From Histoplasma ohiense (taxonomy: Eukaryota; Ascomycota; Eurotiomycetes; Onygenales; Ajellomycetaceae): a stretch of 64,000 nt of DNA. The notes beneath the pieces were generated by a model. The model ran no database searches, was not told the DNA's origin, and saw only the letters and a program-made list of their open reading frames with translations. The translations under genes were made by a program, and so were the position numbers. This document shows positions 22,641 to 34,977 of this stretch, one piece after another. The stretch spans positions 6,354,001 through 6,418,000 of the forward strand of contig JAEVHH010000002.1 in NCBI GenBank assembly GCA_017607445.1, written 5' to 3'. The first letter of the stretch is position 1. Every line of letters begins with the position of its first letter.

Positions 22641-23018
22641 TTATCAAAGATAAGGAGTAATTTATTTTACTGTGCGGCTGTTATCTTACTTTACTATCTT
22701 ACAGACCGCCACCGTATCAATACAGGTCGCACCTTATCGCGTCCTTGTTAGACAGAGCGCCAGCCACACCACGCTAGGGAACACAAATGCGATCGTTATA
22801 AAATGGTAATTTATCACTTGTAGCAGGGAAAGAATCATCAAGAAAATTTGGGACCACGGTTGTTGATTTTCAACGAGAGTAGAAGATGCGTGTTTGATGA
22901 TCGAGTTTACCACGATAAATCTGATTATCTGCATCGTTGATCGGAGCCTCAGGCGGTACGGGCCTGGTTTTCCTGGTTTTCCGAAATAACGCAACCTCGA
23001 TCCCACCAGACTTTATCA
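22641..23018. promoter_or_regulatory. Cluster of GATA-factor (HGATAR) sites upstream of glutamine synthetase
   Basis: At least eight matches to HGATAR on either strand: 22641-22646, 22648-22653, 22681-22686, 22694-22699, 22734-22739, 22811-22816, 22925-22930 and 23013-23018. The first five fall within 100 bp. HGATAR is the site for AreA/Nit2-type nitrogen regulators, and the next gene is glutamine synthetase, so nitrogen control is plausible. The motif is short and chance matches are expected in A/T-rich DNA. Confidence 0.5.
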
Positions 23019-23298
23019 TACCCGTACCAGCGTGTACCAGCGTGTACCATCTTACCGCGGGTGGCTGTACAATCACACCAGCGAAAAAAGTCCCCCCACC
23101 CATGGGCGGGCAGAATCTTGTCTTATTACTACTTCCCTTCTCGTTCCTCGTTCCCTTTGTTCCTCTTCTTGCCTCTGATTCACCTCCGCTCCCTCCTCAT
23201 CCTCATCGTTCTCCTCCGCCACTTTGCTTTCTTCGTCTCTTCTCCAACGCCCTCTCTATATCCGTTCTTCTTGTCCGTCCGTCGTCTATAGAACTTCC

Positions 23299-23331
23299 CA
23301 TCGAGCTTCATCGAGCTTGATCGAGCTTCAT
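23299..23331 (+). repeat. Tandem 11-bp repeat in the glutamine synthetase leader
   Basis: Three near-identical copies of TCGAGCTTCA(T)/TCGAGCTTGA(T), in the C/T-rich leader about 110-140 bp before the start codon. Confidence 0.8.
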
Positions 23332-23437
23332 CGGACTCCTTTGCTCTGTGCATCCCCATCTCTTGGATTCATCCTCCACGTTCTTGTTTTCGCCACTTCT
23401 CTGCCCACAGCTCAGACACTCCCCCATATCTACAAAC

Positions 23438-25118
23438 ATGGTAAGTTGCGTGGTTGCTCGTTCCTTCTGGGCTTGTGGGTGAGGGCTAACGGGGCGGCTC
23501 CTGCTGCTTGGACGATAGGCGTATCCTGCTCCCTCGACACATCTCTCCAACACGGAGAATGTACGTTCTTCTGACTTGTTGTTGCTGTTGTTGCTGTGAC
23601 CCTTTTTGTGTTGCTTGGCTGTTTTTCATTCCGGGGCCTCTTTTTGGGAGCTCTGTAGACGGCGCTTTAAGGCAAAGCACGTGTAAGCTGACTGGTAGCT
23701 TTTCTCCTGGTGTTTGCGACTGTACAGCTCATGAAGTATATGAGCCTTGACCAGCGAGGCCATGTCCTGGCCGAGTATGTCTGGATTGATGGATCCGGTG
23801 GTGTCCGCTCGAAAACAAAGGTATGCACAGATTTGGAACTTCCCCAGCCCGCTGCAATACACGAATGACTGGACGTGTGAAGATCCTTGTGTCCTTTTAT
23901 AGCTATACAATGGAACAAACCCAACAACAACACGTGCTAACAACATTTTCTCGTGCATGACAATAGACACTTAAGGGATCCGTGAAGTCAGTCGAGGAGC
24001 TTCCTGAATGGAACTTCGATGGCTCGTCAACAGGCCAAGCTCCTGGCGAAAACTCAGACGTCTACCTTCGCCCCGTCGCCATGTACGCGGACCCCTTCCG
24101 CCGTGGCGACAACATCCTCGTCCTCTGCGAAACCTGGGACTCGGACGGCTCACCCAACAAGTTCAACTACCGCCACGAGGCCGCGAAACTCATGCGCACC
24201 CACGCAAACGAACACTTTTGGTTCGGTCTAGAACAGGAATACACCCTGCTTGGGCCCGATGGGTGGCCATATGGCTGGCCCAAGGGTGGGTTCCCAGGTG
24301 CTCAGGGCCCATACTACTGCGGTGTAGGAACTGGCAAGGTCCACTGCCGTGATATCGTCGAGGCTCACTACAAGGCTTGTTTATATGCTGGTATCAACAT
24401 CTCCGGTGTCAACGCGGAGGTCATGCCTGCTCAGTGGGAGTTCCAGGTTGGGCCCTGCGAGGGTATTAACCGTGAGTTATCCCATCGCACCCTCAGCACA
24501 CATGTGTAGGATACAACTTTGGGGAAAAAGAAAAAAAAACTAACAAATCCTTTGTGATAACAGTCGGTGACCAGCTCTGGATGGCCAGATTTCTCCTCTG
24601 CCGCGTCGCCGAAGAATTCGGCGTCGTAATCTCTTTCGCGCCCAAGCCTATCCCTGGCGAATGGAACGGTGCCGGCCTACACTCCAACGTCTCCACAGAG
24701 GCCATGCGTGCTGAGGGTGGCTTGAAAGTCATCGAGGCGGCTATGAAGAAACTCGAAGCCCGCCACTCAGAACACATTGCCGTATACGGCGAGGGCAACG
24801 AAGACCGTCTTACCGGCCGCCTCGAGACCGGTAGCATCGACACCTTCACCTATGGAGTTGCTGACCGTGGTGGAAGCGTTCGCATCCCCCGCCAGGTCGC
24901 CAAGGACGGCAAAGGCTACTTCGAAGACCGAAGACCGGCGTCCAATGCGGACCCGTATCAAATTACGGGTATTATTGTTGAAACTGTAAGTCTTCGGGTT
25001 TCCAGTTATCTCTTGCAGCCTTTATTTTTACCTCCACCTTTTTGATTCTTTTTCTTGAGGAATATCGGAAACTAACCATTTATCTTCTCTCTCTACACAG
25101 CTTTGCGGCGCTTCTTAA
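23438..25118 (+). CDS. glnA: Glutamine synthetase
   Basis: Exons 23438-23440, 23519-23560, 23728-23820, 23967-24471, 24564-24985 and 25101-25118 give 360 residues, the usual eukaryotic GS-II length. It makes glutamine from glutamate, ammonia and ATP in the cytosol. Visible signatures are APSTHLSNTEN, LAEYVWIDGSGG, LPEWNFDGSSTGQAPG, the metal-binding FGLEQEYTL, NAEVMPAQWEFQVGPCEG, the ammonium/ATP site NGAGLHSNVST, and RGGSVRIPRQV with EDRRPASNADPY. The first exon is only the ATG, directly followed by GTAAGT; the second encodes 14 residues and the last four residues plus stop. All phases agree. Upstream is a long region with clustered GATA sites, consistent with nitrogen regulation. Confidence 0.97.
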
Positions 25119-25627
25119 GACTTTAAAAGAAGTTGCCAAAGGTGAAATCGATGCGTTTATGTTTGGATCACCTTTTTTTCCACCACCTTTCTTTTTAATA
25201 CCCCTCAGGCGTTGAAGTGCTGGGTGGGTGGTGTCGATTTTAAAAAAAAAAAAATTTAAAAAAAAATTAAAAAAAAATTAAAAAAATCACCAGTGACGGC
25301 TTGGATGATATTCAAGATAGGGAACGTTAGGATTGAGATCTTCTCCTTCCCGTTCTTCCCGTTCAGCTATGCCCCTAAAAACTAAACAAAGTAAACCTGG
25401 ATCGTTTGTTCGCGTTTTGCCAAGTCAGTTTTCTATATCTGGGTGAAGCTAGTTTGTATATGACAGAACAAGAGAAAGCCGTCACTGTCCTTTTTTTTTT
25501 TTAAACCATCATCGTCTACCATTCCACTTTTGCCATTTTCATTAATATGTAAAATGGGCACAGGTCTCGTTTTGTGTTGTGCTTTGGGTCTTTAATTTTT
25601 GTTGGCTTCGTTTTCGGGGTTCTCTTC

Positions 25628-25660
<33 letters not shown>

Positions 25661-26807
25661 TCCTTGCCTACCAATATACATGGAATTCAGTGGTACCAGG
25701 AGTCAGTCGGTCGTTATTTTTTCCTCTTCCCGCCCCCCTCCCTCCACCGAAAACATTCTAATGCTAATAAATGTCGTGGGTCGTGGGGTTCCAATTTAAA
25801 TTTCCAAACTGCTTTTTTCTTCCATCTCTTTTTTTGGAAGGGGTTTTCTTCTGGGGCTTATCCGTGGCTAGCTTCGCCGTTTGTCAAATAGTGTCGTCGT
25901 TTCTTTCATTCTTTTCCTTTTCTTTCTTTTTTTTTTTTTTTCGTTTATATACACATCTATAGAACGAGGTAATGAATGGATGAGGCTCGAGCTTCCCCAT
26001 ATTTTTTTGGAATTTCCTATCCTTCTTTCTATAGAATTGGAGTAGGAAAGGCATTCGGGATGAACTCTTGCTTTTGTTTATCATTACATAAATCGGGTAA
26101 GTTTGTGTTGTTACTATAACTATATAGTTAACTATGCAGACATACATATATATATATTTATAATATCAGACAGAAAGAATAGTTTTAAAAATATAATTTT
26201 CACATTTCTTCCTTTTTCCTCCCACTCTTTTCTGCTCAGAATTGGTATTTTTGTTCTACAGTTCACTTGGTTAAGGTTGATAAATACAGACCACCAAGTG
26301 TTTTTTTTTTTTTTTTTTTAAAAAAGATTTCTTCTACTGGTCTTATTCAGTGTAACCGACATCCATTCCGAGATGTATGTATCATTGCATGATAAAACTA
26401 GAGAGAGAGATCACCAGAGGAGTCGATTACGCCGTAAGGGCAGCAGCAGCGATCTCTACACTGAATGATATGATGACTCTGATTTATATCTTATATCAGT
26501 GTGGTCAGGGAGAGAGGGGGGGGTGGGAGGACAAGGCATGGATGGGAGGTTTGTGTACACAACCAACATCAGGTGAAGAGTCTTCTTCATAAGGCCCGGC
26601 CCTTCCTCCTTTCTATCTTCCTGCCGCCTTCTCGCTCCCTGTAACGGACGGAAGTACTTACTTACTTGTCTTGCAGTCTGTTGGAAGGGATTTTTTTTTT
26701 TTGAACCACGGGCTGGTCAGAGGCACAAGAGAAAAAGAGACGGAATGATCCACTCGACATTTCGGTACAGCCAGATGGGGTCAAAATTGAAGAGAAAAGA
26801 GGAGAGA

Positions 26808-26808
<1 letters not shown>

Positions 26809-26838
<30 letters not shown>
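26809..26838. repeat. (TG)15 microsatellite
   Basis: About 15 TG units within a purine-rich stretch. Confidence 0.95.
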
Positions 26839-26840
<2 letters not shown>

Positions 26841-28208
26841 TGAAAAAGGACGATGGTTACATCGTATCCTCTGTTACTGTGGGATGGTTAATCTTCTCAT
26901 TGTGTAGTCGCTAGCTAACTATATAAGGGTAATCACGTGTGGTGGAGTGGCATCCTGGGCAACCGGTGCCCAACAGTTTGGGATCCACTCGGCAATAAGA
27001 TATGAATGCAGGGTTCATTCATATCATGCCAAGTTGCAAGTATCCACAATACGGCACAGAGAGAAGAAGATGGCCAGATTCTTAGAAGAAGAAGAAGCGA
27101 GAGAACGCCCGCTCGACGCAAAACGAACTTCCATCGCCTACCTGAATAGCCTTCGTTTGGAAGGATCACATTAGTGCGCAGGCGAGGTGAGCAAATAAGC
27201 TAATCCTGGTAGTGTTCTGTCTGTCCTTTACTTTTAAGCTACGGCACTAACTAACTTTCTCCGCATTTGTATAGATTCAATTGCCGGGGAGACGCGTTAT
27301 GTTGTGGTAAAAAAGACCCCCCCAAGAGATTATGAATCGTCTATTTGTTTCTCTCCATTTACATTTTTTTTTTTTAACTTTATACAACCCGGTGGGAAAT
27401 GATAAAACCACCGGTAGACGTTGTTTCGAGGCCAGCCCAGCAGCCCCAAGGCGGGTCGACAGCGAGAATAAGCTTAAACATCCCTGGCTGTGGCTAAATA
27501 TATCCCTGTAAGCTGTCCCGGCCGACCGGCCTTTGGTGATGGCTTCAGTCGAGAACAACGCCGCGCTCGAGGGCCAGCTAGGACCAGCTCGCATTTGTGA
27601 TCTTCTATTTCTTATTCGATGCCCGCCTCCTCCCCAGATTCTGCTTCTTCTTCTTCTTCTCCATAACAGGATTGGAAGCAGTTCTAGCCACCTTCACCGC
27701 CGAACTAGAAGGCGCCAGAAAAAGAAGGAATGGAAAAGGAAAGTAAAGGAATAAGAATAACCACAAGACCACAATGTCAATTCCTGACCTGGCTTTCGGG
27801 GACAAGGGCCCTCAAGTTAGGAGGCGTTAGAGATTTTGTTTGAGCTTCGTCGGGACGGAATGGATTTTCTAGTTGAATTATCCTGACGGAAAAACAAAAA
27901 TGAGAGGGGAAAATAAAAAAAATTTACACCATATCCTATCAACGATCTTCCTGTTTCTCCTATCATGGTCTACTCTACATAGCTACGCACGAATTGATGT
28001 CGAGAAATCTCGCTAGTAAGCCTCAGGGTTCATCCCTACGTTTCAATGTCCTGGCAAAAGTTATTTAAGTTCGGCCTAACCTTGGTTGGGGGGATAGTGG
28101 CCAAGCAAGGACGCCCCTTGACTGCCGGTTATTTTCCTCTTGTACACTCTGTACATAATAGAAGTGGATGGTGCCGAGCTATTGCTGCGGAGGAAGACAG
28201 AGGGTTTC

Positions 28209-28233
28209 GATATATATATATATATATATATAT
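28209..28233. repeat. (AT)n microsatellite
   Basis: About 12 AT units, followed by T-tracts. Confidence 0.9.
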
Positions 28234-28710
28234 TAATCCTTTTTTTCCCTTTTTTTTTTATTATTAAATTTCTGCTTGATGCTTGTGGGGGCCCTTGGTA
28301 TTTTTGCGTAGGATTTCTACGGACTATACGTAGGAGGACAAGAGTATTAACTTGCGTCGTGTGTTTATGAACATTGAAAGGGTGAGGGCCGTGGACAAGC
28401 TGCGGCCGCGATTTTACAAGAACCGACCGATCTGTGGAAGTTGAATTGAATTCGAATCCATCGATCGACTGTTCCCTTGTTATAACCGGGACTTCCTCCA
28501 ATTCTATCGACAATACTCTCTTTGCCGTTATCTTGGTTGCTGTGTTGCTGTGATAGCACAGATATCGCCTTGAACCGGAACCACTTGCCTGGTAAACTGA
28601 TTTGAGAAAGCGTAACTCCCCGGCCCACTCCCGGCTCGGAACCCTGTCCGTGTCCTGACAGCAAAGAACGAACTGAGACTCCTTTTGGTGGTAAATCTAT
28701 CAATCGAGGC

Positions 28711-30686
28711 ATGGCTAACGACGAAGAAAATTCTTCCATGAAAACGACGACGACGTTGCTGGTAGCAGTGGAAGGTAGTAATAGCGGCATTGATAGCGGT
28801 ATTGCGAGCAATAACAGCGTCAATAATGAAATCGGTGATGACAAAAATGGTGGCATTTTCGAGGTTGACCACGCTGATCCCGCGAACCTGACGTTTCTCA
28901 ACTCCCTCAAGCGATTCCCCGGAGTCGTCGGTTATATCCTGGCTGCATGCCCGGGTATATTGCTCTATGGATTCGACATGGTCATCGTGAGCACCCTGAC
29001 TGCGATGCCTGAGTTCCAGTGAGTTGAATATTCGTCTCCCATTCTTTTTATTTTCTTCCCTCCCAAACCCTTCCGTCAAAATAATCTACACCATAGCTCA
29101 TTAAAAAATTTAACCAATTCTCCAACATAACAGACGTGACTTTGGTGAGGTTCGCCGAGGAAAAGCCATTATCCCTTCTGCATGGCTAGGTGTATGGACT
29201 GGTTCTACATCCATCGGCAACGTAGCTGGAGCAGCCATTGCTGGCTGGGTTGCTGATCGCTTCGGCCGCCGCTCCTCGCTCATGTTTGGCGCGCTGCTAT
29301 CCATCATTGGCATTGGCATTTGCTTTTCATCTGCCTTCGCAAGCGATATCGACACCCGCCGAGGCACATTCCTGGTGGGCAAGATTATTGAGGGCTTCGC
29401 GGCGGGAGTGGTGATCTGTTCCGTGCAAATATATACCTCTGAAATTGTGACGCGTGCGCTGAGGGGCCCCAGCCAGGCACTGCTGCCCGTGATGGTGATG
29501 ACGGGGCAGCTTATCGGGGCCTTGGTTGTGTTTGCTTGTTTGTCCCGAACGGGGTCGGAGGGTTATCTGATCGCCGTGGCGTCGCAGTGGGTGTTTTCTT
29601 TTCTGCTGGTTGGCATTGCCATTGTTATCCCGGAGAGCCCCCCACATCTTATCCGTGTGGGTAAAATAGACCAGGCGCGCGAGTCGCAGCGACGTCTTCA
29701 CCGCAAGGATGTTGATACGGTTAAGATGGTTGATAAGCTTGTTGAGATTCTGGAGCAGGAGCGGGAGACGGTGAAGAAGGAGGGCTCGCAGGTGCGGTTC
29801 ATCGATTGCTTCAGAGGGACTGATCTGCGGAGAACGATTATTGTGCTAGTTTGCCACATGATGCCGCAGAATTTCGGGCTGGGTTTGCTCGCCAATGCCA
29901 GTTACTTCGCCCAGACCCTTGGCATTGCGCCTGTTGTGAGTGTTGTGTTGTTGGAGGTGGGTATTGGTGTAGGCCTGATCGCAAATATCATCGCTGTATG
30001 GACACTCTCCTTTGCAAGGCGGAGGCCGCTCATGCTCTGGACGCTAGGCCTCACTGGGTTGGTTTGGGGCACAATGGGAATTTCTGGGTGCTTTGATAGC
30101 CCAGTGACGAAATGGTATGTTCTTGTCTTCGTTTCCACGATTTTGGCAATCGCGTGTAATGCATGCACGCATCAAGGTGGCCAGCCGCCTCCCTTCAACG
30201 GTTCCCTGAAAGTCGAAGACATGGCAAAGGTGATCGATCACTAACGGCGAACTTTCCTTTCTTAGGTGGGCCGCCGCAAGTATGGTAATTATCATTTTTG
30301 TTTGCGGGAACGGAATCTGGCCCGCCTCTGTCCTTGCTACGGCAGAGACTTCCTCCCTTCGACTTCGTGGTAGGACTCAGGCAATCGGCTGGGCTGTGCA
30401 CGGCACCTACGCATGTTCGTTTGCGGTTTTCTTGCCGTACATTTACAACACCGACAAAGGAAATCTTGGAGCCAAGACAGGGTTTGTATTTTTCGCTCTG
30501 TCTATGTTGAGTTGCTACATCATTTGGCTCCTTGTGCCAGAGATGGGACGGCGGTCGCCTGCTGAATTGGATCTGCTCTTTGAACATAAGGTTCCCACCA
30601 GGGATTTCTTGAAATGGTCAGCGGAGAGGAATGGTCGCAAAGCTGATACTGCACCTGTAACTGTCAATGTCGTTAGCAACGAATGA
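28711..30686 (+). CDS. MFS sugar transporter, alpha-glucoside/maltose permease-like
   Basis: Exons 28711-29018, 29134-30114 and 30266-30686 give 569 residues. About 60 residues of acidic, Asn/Ser-rich cytosolic leader precede 12 expected membrane spans. Sugar-porter signatures are present: YGFDMVIVSTL in span 1, WVADRFGRRSS after span 2, IPESPPHLIRVGK at the end of span 6, RLRGRTQAIGW, and VPEMGRRSPAELDLLFE, a variant of the family PETKGRSLEE motif after span 12. The closest type is the fungal proton-coupled maltose/alpha-glucoside permease group; the substrate itself cannot be read. For intron 2 I use the strong GTATGT donor at 30115 and a CTAAC branch site, which joins span 8 directly to WAAASMVIIIF. 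It converges on another MFS gene. Confidence 0.9.
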
Positions 30687-31330
30687 GAATTCTGAACATG
30701 TTGAGACAGTGAGCAAGTAGAGGGTCCTTTTTTTTTTTTCATATTTTCGGTTGTTGTTGTTTGGACATAGGTGGGCAGGTTGGAAAATAGATACCCAGAT
30801 TGTACAAATTTCCATTTCCTTATTGTAAACAGGCAAAAATCCATGTTTGGTTTCGGTTTTGGTTTGAGATGTTGTTTCCTTCTCCTTTTTAGTTCGATGT
30901 TGATACGAGTTGAATTATGAATTTGGTTCTTGGTAGATAGTTAACTAGTAATTTGGCGTAGCTTATATCAGCTCTCATTGTTATATCGCGCGCGATGGCA
31001 TCATACTATACTGGTTGATATTGTCGAAACGACATAAAAGGTGCAGAAAACGTGGAATTAAGATCTTGATTTTTGGAGGGAGGGGTAAGTCAAACGCGGT
31101 TAACTCGTGTAAGCGCGCGGCAAAGGAGTATCAAGCTGCGTCGTGGTTTCACATATATATATCGAATATGAGTCGAAATGTAGTAAACTACGGAGCATAT
31201 TGAATAATGATAATATAGTGAAGTCCCATTTTTGATCGATCGAAACCCATTATTAAATACCTATTTTTTTTTTCGCCTCAAAACCACAAATAAATAAATA
31301 AATTTAAAAAAAAAAAAAATTATAGGTTAC
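30687..31330. other. Convergent 3' flanks of two MFS genes
   Basis: 644 bp, A/T-rich with a T11 tract (30729-30739), an ATAA-type repeat and an A13 tract near 31306-31318. No gene seen. Confidence 0.6.
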
Positions 31331-33199
31331 CTACTTCTCAAATAACTTCAGAAGCCATAATCCCTTCAACCCTCTCTGCTCCGCCTCTCTCTTAGATGCC
31401 CCATCGCCATTAGTCCCATTCCCATCCTCATCCCCTCTCGCAGCCGTATTCTTCCCCCCAAAAAGCCTCAACAACACTTCCAAGGTAACAGCGGCCACAA
31501 TGCTACCACAGAGTATCCCTATCATAACCAAATTACTCTTTCGATACTTCTTCATCCCCATCGCCTGGCGGTCGCTGGCCCAGCCAGTATACAGTGCATA
31601 TGTGGTGAGGATGCTCCCCAAGTTGCCCAGGCCGGAGACCAGTGCGGATGCCGCTGCGACGCCCACCTCGCCATGGCGTGGTTGGAAGAGCTCGTTTGTC
31701 CATGTCATGGTTATGGGCACGGTGGGACCAAGGCCGAAGCCGACAATCAGCAGGCCGCCGTAGCGTGGCCAGGAGTTCGTGACTGAGCCGGCATAGGTTG
31801 TCAGGAGCAGGCCGAGGATTTGGAAGACGACGGGGACGATGAAGAAGATGCCGCGGTGGTGATGGAAGCGGTCGGAGAAGGGAGTGACGAGGAGGATGGC
31901 GATGAGGTCCATCTGTTGGTGGAGTTAGCATTTTGTTCGACAGGGCAGCTGGTTGTGTGTGGTCTTTAACGGATGAAAGTAGAAGAAAAAAGGGGTAATG
32001 TATACATACAATCCAGATTGGGGCGAAGAGTAAACTTAGCTGGACACCCGTTAATGACGGATTGGAGCCTCGGATAATAACAGTTCCGTAATTCTGGATG
32101 CCAATTCCCACACCAACAACCCCAAAGTACATTATCGTCAGCGGCCACAGGCGCCAGTCCATCAACACGCGACCAAGATCTCGCATGGTCCATCGCGGGT
32201 TGTGGTAAACACGTTTCAAATCACGGTAATGAATTTCCGCATCCCGTCCCTTCAGCACCGGGCGCGGTCGAGGGATCCATCTTAGAAGTCGCCATCTGGG
32301 TGGTAGTTTTTCTCCAGGGGGCAGTGGGCGCTCCGGAAGCCACCAGAGAAGACTAATTCCCGTGAGAGTACCTGCGACGCCGTAGAGAAGAAACATCCAC
32401 TGAAATCCGACAAGACCTTGCATGCCGTCCATTTTCTGGAAACCTGCAGAAACGAGCCCGACGACGGCAGCAGATACCTGCGCTGCGGTGAAGTACTGGC
32501 CTATCCGTTTGCCGGTGCGGGAGGGAGGGTAAAAGAGGGTGAGATAATAGGCCATTCCTGGCCACATGCCGGCGATGACAATTCCAAGCAGGAGCCGAAG
32601 TAAGCTAAGGAAATCGAATTAGCCTTGATCGGTTGCGTACTGTATGCAATACGAAATGGAGGGGCGATATATACTATAAACTCCACGCTGCTTTGACGGC
32701 AGCAAAACAACATCCAATGACACCAACACTGATAACAATGCGACTCATCCAGACACGAGGACTTAGCCTCGTCATAATAAGATTGGACGGCAGATCAAAG
32801 AGCACGTAGCAGACATAGAACAGGGCCAAACTTGTGGACACTTGTTGCGGGGTTATGTTCAGTACGCTGCCAAGGTCGTGGTGTTGGTCAATGTTCATGG
32901 TCTGGGCCAGCCCGATATTTGAACGGATCGCTGCGCAAAGAAAGTACAGAGTCCAAAATGGCGGGATGATTCGCCAATCGATTTTCCTAGGTAGAGGAAA
33001 TGTTAACAGGCCTTCTCCCCTGCCGCCGTTGCTGGTGCATCCATCAACCATCTAACACATACCTATAAACACGATCGATTGTCTCCATATCGACTTCATC
33101 ACCCTGTTCGACATCATGTAGAATGGTCGAATTATCGTCTTTACTAGCTCCTTCTCCTTGGTCTTCGCGGATCTCCCTTTCAACCGCGGTTTTGCCCAT
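31331..33199 (-). CDS. MFS anion:cation symporter (Dal5/Tna1-type vitamin or allantoate permease family)
   Basis: On the minus strand the exons are 33199-33063, 32986-32675, 32604-32010 and 31912-31331, giving 541 residues. Family marks are DRVYRKIDWRIIPPFWTLYFLC entering span 1, DLPSNLIMTRLSPRVWMS between spans 2 and 3, LLLGIVIAGMWPGMAYYLTLFYP, a long central loop after LPERPLPPGEKLPP, and YGTVIIRGS/LTGVQLSLLFAP. This is the fungal anion:cation symporter group that imports organic anions such as nicotinate, biotin precursors, allantoate or pantothenate; the substrate is not readable. The splice at 32674-32605 was set by the span-4 sequence YLLRLLLGIVIAGMWPGM. Tail is charged and soluble. Confidence 0.9.
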
Positions 33200-34977
33200 T
33201 GTATTTCAGTACAAGTAGATTCCAACTGGTCTAACCTTATATATCATGCCTCGAAAGCTCAGTTACTTATTACTTCACCGCGTCCGAAAATCGAGGCGTA
33301 CAAAAACCCGATGGAGGGCGAGTTTTAGATCTCTCGTGGGCGTAAAAACTTGGCCAATTGGCGGGATTTTGAAAGTTTGTATTGTCTATCACGGAACGGT
33401 CGATAGATCTAGCCAGTTGACAGTAGAAGGAGTATATTGGATGGGGGACAACCGGGACGAGGGGAGGAGTCGATTAAGCTGGTGAATCCAAAAAATATCG
33501 CGAAGTTAAGTTTTCTCTGCGAAGGCGCAAGGGGAGATACGGCGATTTGGGTATCCTTTGCGCCTCGGCCGAATATGATCGACTGGTGAAGCCTGTGCAT
33601 CGATTTAGCAACATTGTGGGAAATAAATCTTCATGAGTTCTCCTCTGATTCTGCCCATATTTTTGCTACGCGCATTGTTTGCGGGCAAATAAATAATGCA
33701 TATCTAGACACGAGCATTTCTTCTGCCACGATATACCCGCTACTCACTTTGCATAGACTGGATGCGTGCTCCGTACCCAATTAATTGATTGTCGAGCTAC
33801 TTCAACAGGATAATTCAGGGACCACCGTGGTGGGGCGCTGGAACGAGAGCGTGCTTTGAGCTTGCTGGTTTCACCGCGACAGGAAGCCGAGAGACGTTGA
33901 AGGGAAACAACTCATCAAATCCTCAAAATCAAAAGAATCGTGGTGGGATCAACGACGAATTATAACTACGTTGAATTCTCCTCTCTTTCTCAGCAGCATC
34001 CCGGACTCTATTCAAGCAAAGTTGAGGAGATTGTCAGCATATGATGAACTCTGGCCTGCAGCCGACCATTTCAGGCAAAGTTATCCTGACTCCCAGGCGG
34101 GATGTCGCCGAGAGTTCAGCCATTGTGTCCGCAGTGTAAATAAAATCCATCGCAACTAGCGGGACTAGGTTGGCCAGAGGTGCCCATGCAAATGTCTGCA
34201 GGATTAAACTTTGGGTGGAGACAGCGCGTCTAGCTCATGTCAAACGGCGTGAAAAACCTGATTGATTCATTTGAGAGCATCCTGACGAACCGGCAGTCTG
34301 ACAGTCTGACATGACAGTCTGACAGTCTTCAGCTCCATTGAATCAAATACCCTGACGAGAAGCTGCACTCGGGATTGAGAAAAAGGTATTTGGCCAGAGT
34401 CACTAGCTGAGTCGAGGCTGGTTGCCCAGAACTAATTGTCCCCCGGCTTCTGCAAAAAAAAAAAAAAATAAAAAATAAAGATGAAAACTTTGACTGCTCC
34501 AGGCTCCGAACTTCAGGACTCGGCTGGTATGGCTCAACTGTGGAACGACTGCGAAGCGCCACGGCTGCAACATAAAAAGCCTGCTGCCTGCAGGGAACGG
34601 GAACGAACATGTCTCCTGTGTTTCGACATGGAACAGGGCCTGGAATTTCGTCCGGCATTTCGTCCGAAATTATATGCATGAAGCTCCGAATTTAGTGGTG
34701 TCATCCAACCAGACATTTTGCAATTGCTCTGTCGAGAGATAGAAAGAAAGCTAATCTACTCCGTACTCCGCCCGTGCTTTAACCATGTGCATCCCCGTTG
34801 TCTAGATCCCCTTTCCTTCCTTTCCTTTCGTTGTAGCAACATTTGTTTTCTGAAAACTAACCCATTTTTGTGGTTGCTAGTGACAATTATTTTTAACTCA
34901 ATTAGCCCTAGCAAAACAAACCACAGCAGCAAAGGGTAAACTCTCCCACGCCCGCGTGCCGACGGCCTTGAGCTGAT
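33200..34977. other. Intergenic with short tandem GACAGTCT repeat
   Basis: 1.8 kb between the MFS gene start and the 3' end of the zinc-knuckle gene. A repeat of about 8 bp (ACAGTCTG) occurs four times at about 34293-34327. An A14 tract lies near 34454-34467. No gene seen. Confidence 0.6.

Larger units (their letters stand above)
19028..23437. other. Long intergenic region with microsatellites, upstream of glutamine synthetase
   Basis: 4.4 kb with no gene I can support. It contains TAAA-type A/T repeats (about 20115-20145), a 22-copy TG repeat (21023-21066), a 25-base poly-A with a following tandem AAAAACGG (22424-22473), a cluster of GATA sites and a leader repeat, each listed separately. 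Open frames at 20688-21518 and 21867-22517 arise from repeats and begin at non-ATG codons. Confidence 0.6.
25119..28710. other. Long intergenic region, homopolymer-rich
   Basis: 3.6 kb with no gene I can support. The GS 3' flank has A-runs separated by TT (about 25241-25286). Several T-tracts of 15-22 bases follow (25641-25662, 25929-25941, 26301-26319), then a TG repeat (26809-26838) and an AT repeat (about 28209-28233). Short open frames here are T-rich or purine-rich without motifs. Confidence 0.6.

Noticed and set aside
30115..30240. Reading through to 30243 in the sugar transporter (ends with KVIDH)
   Set aside because: That frame stops before the last third of the MFS fold; the GTATGT donor with a CTAAC branch site restores the remaining spans.
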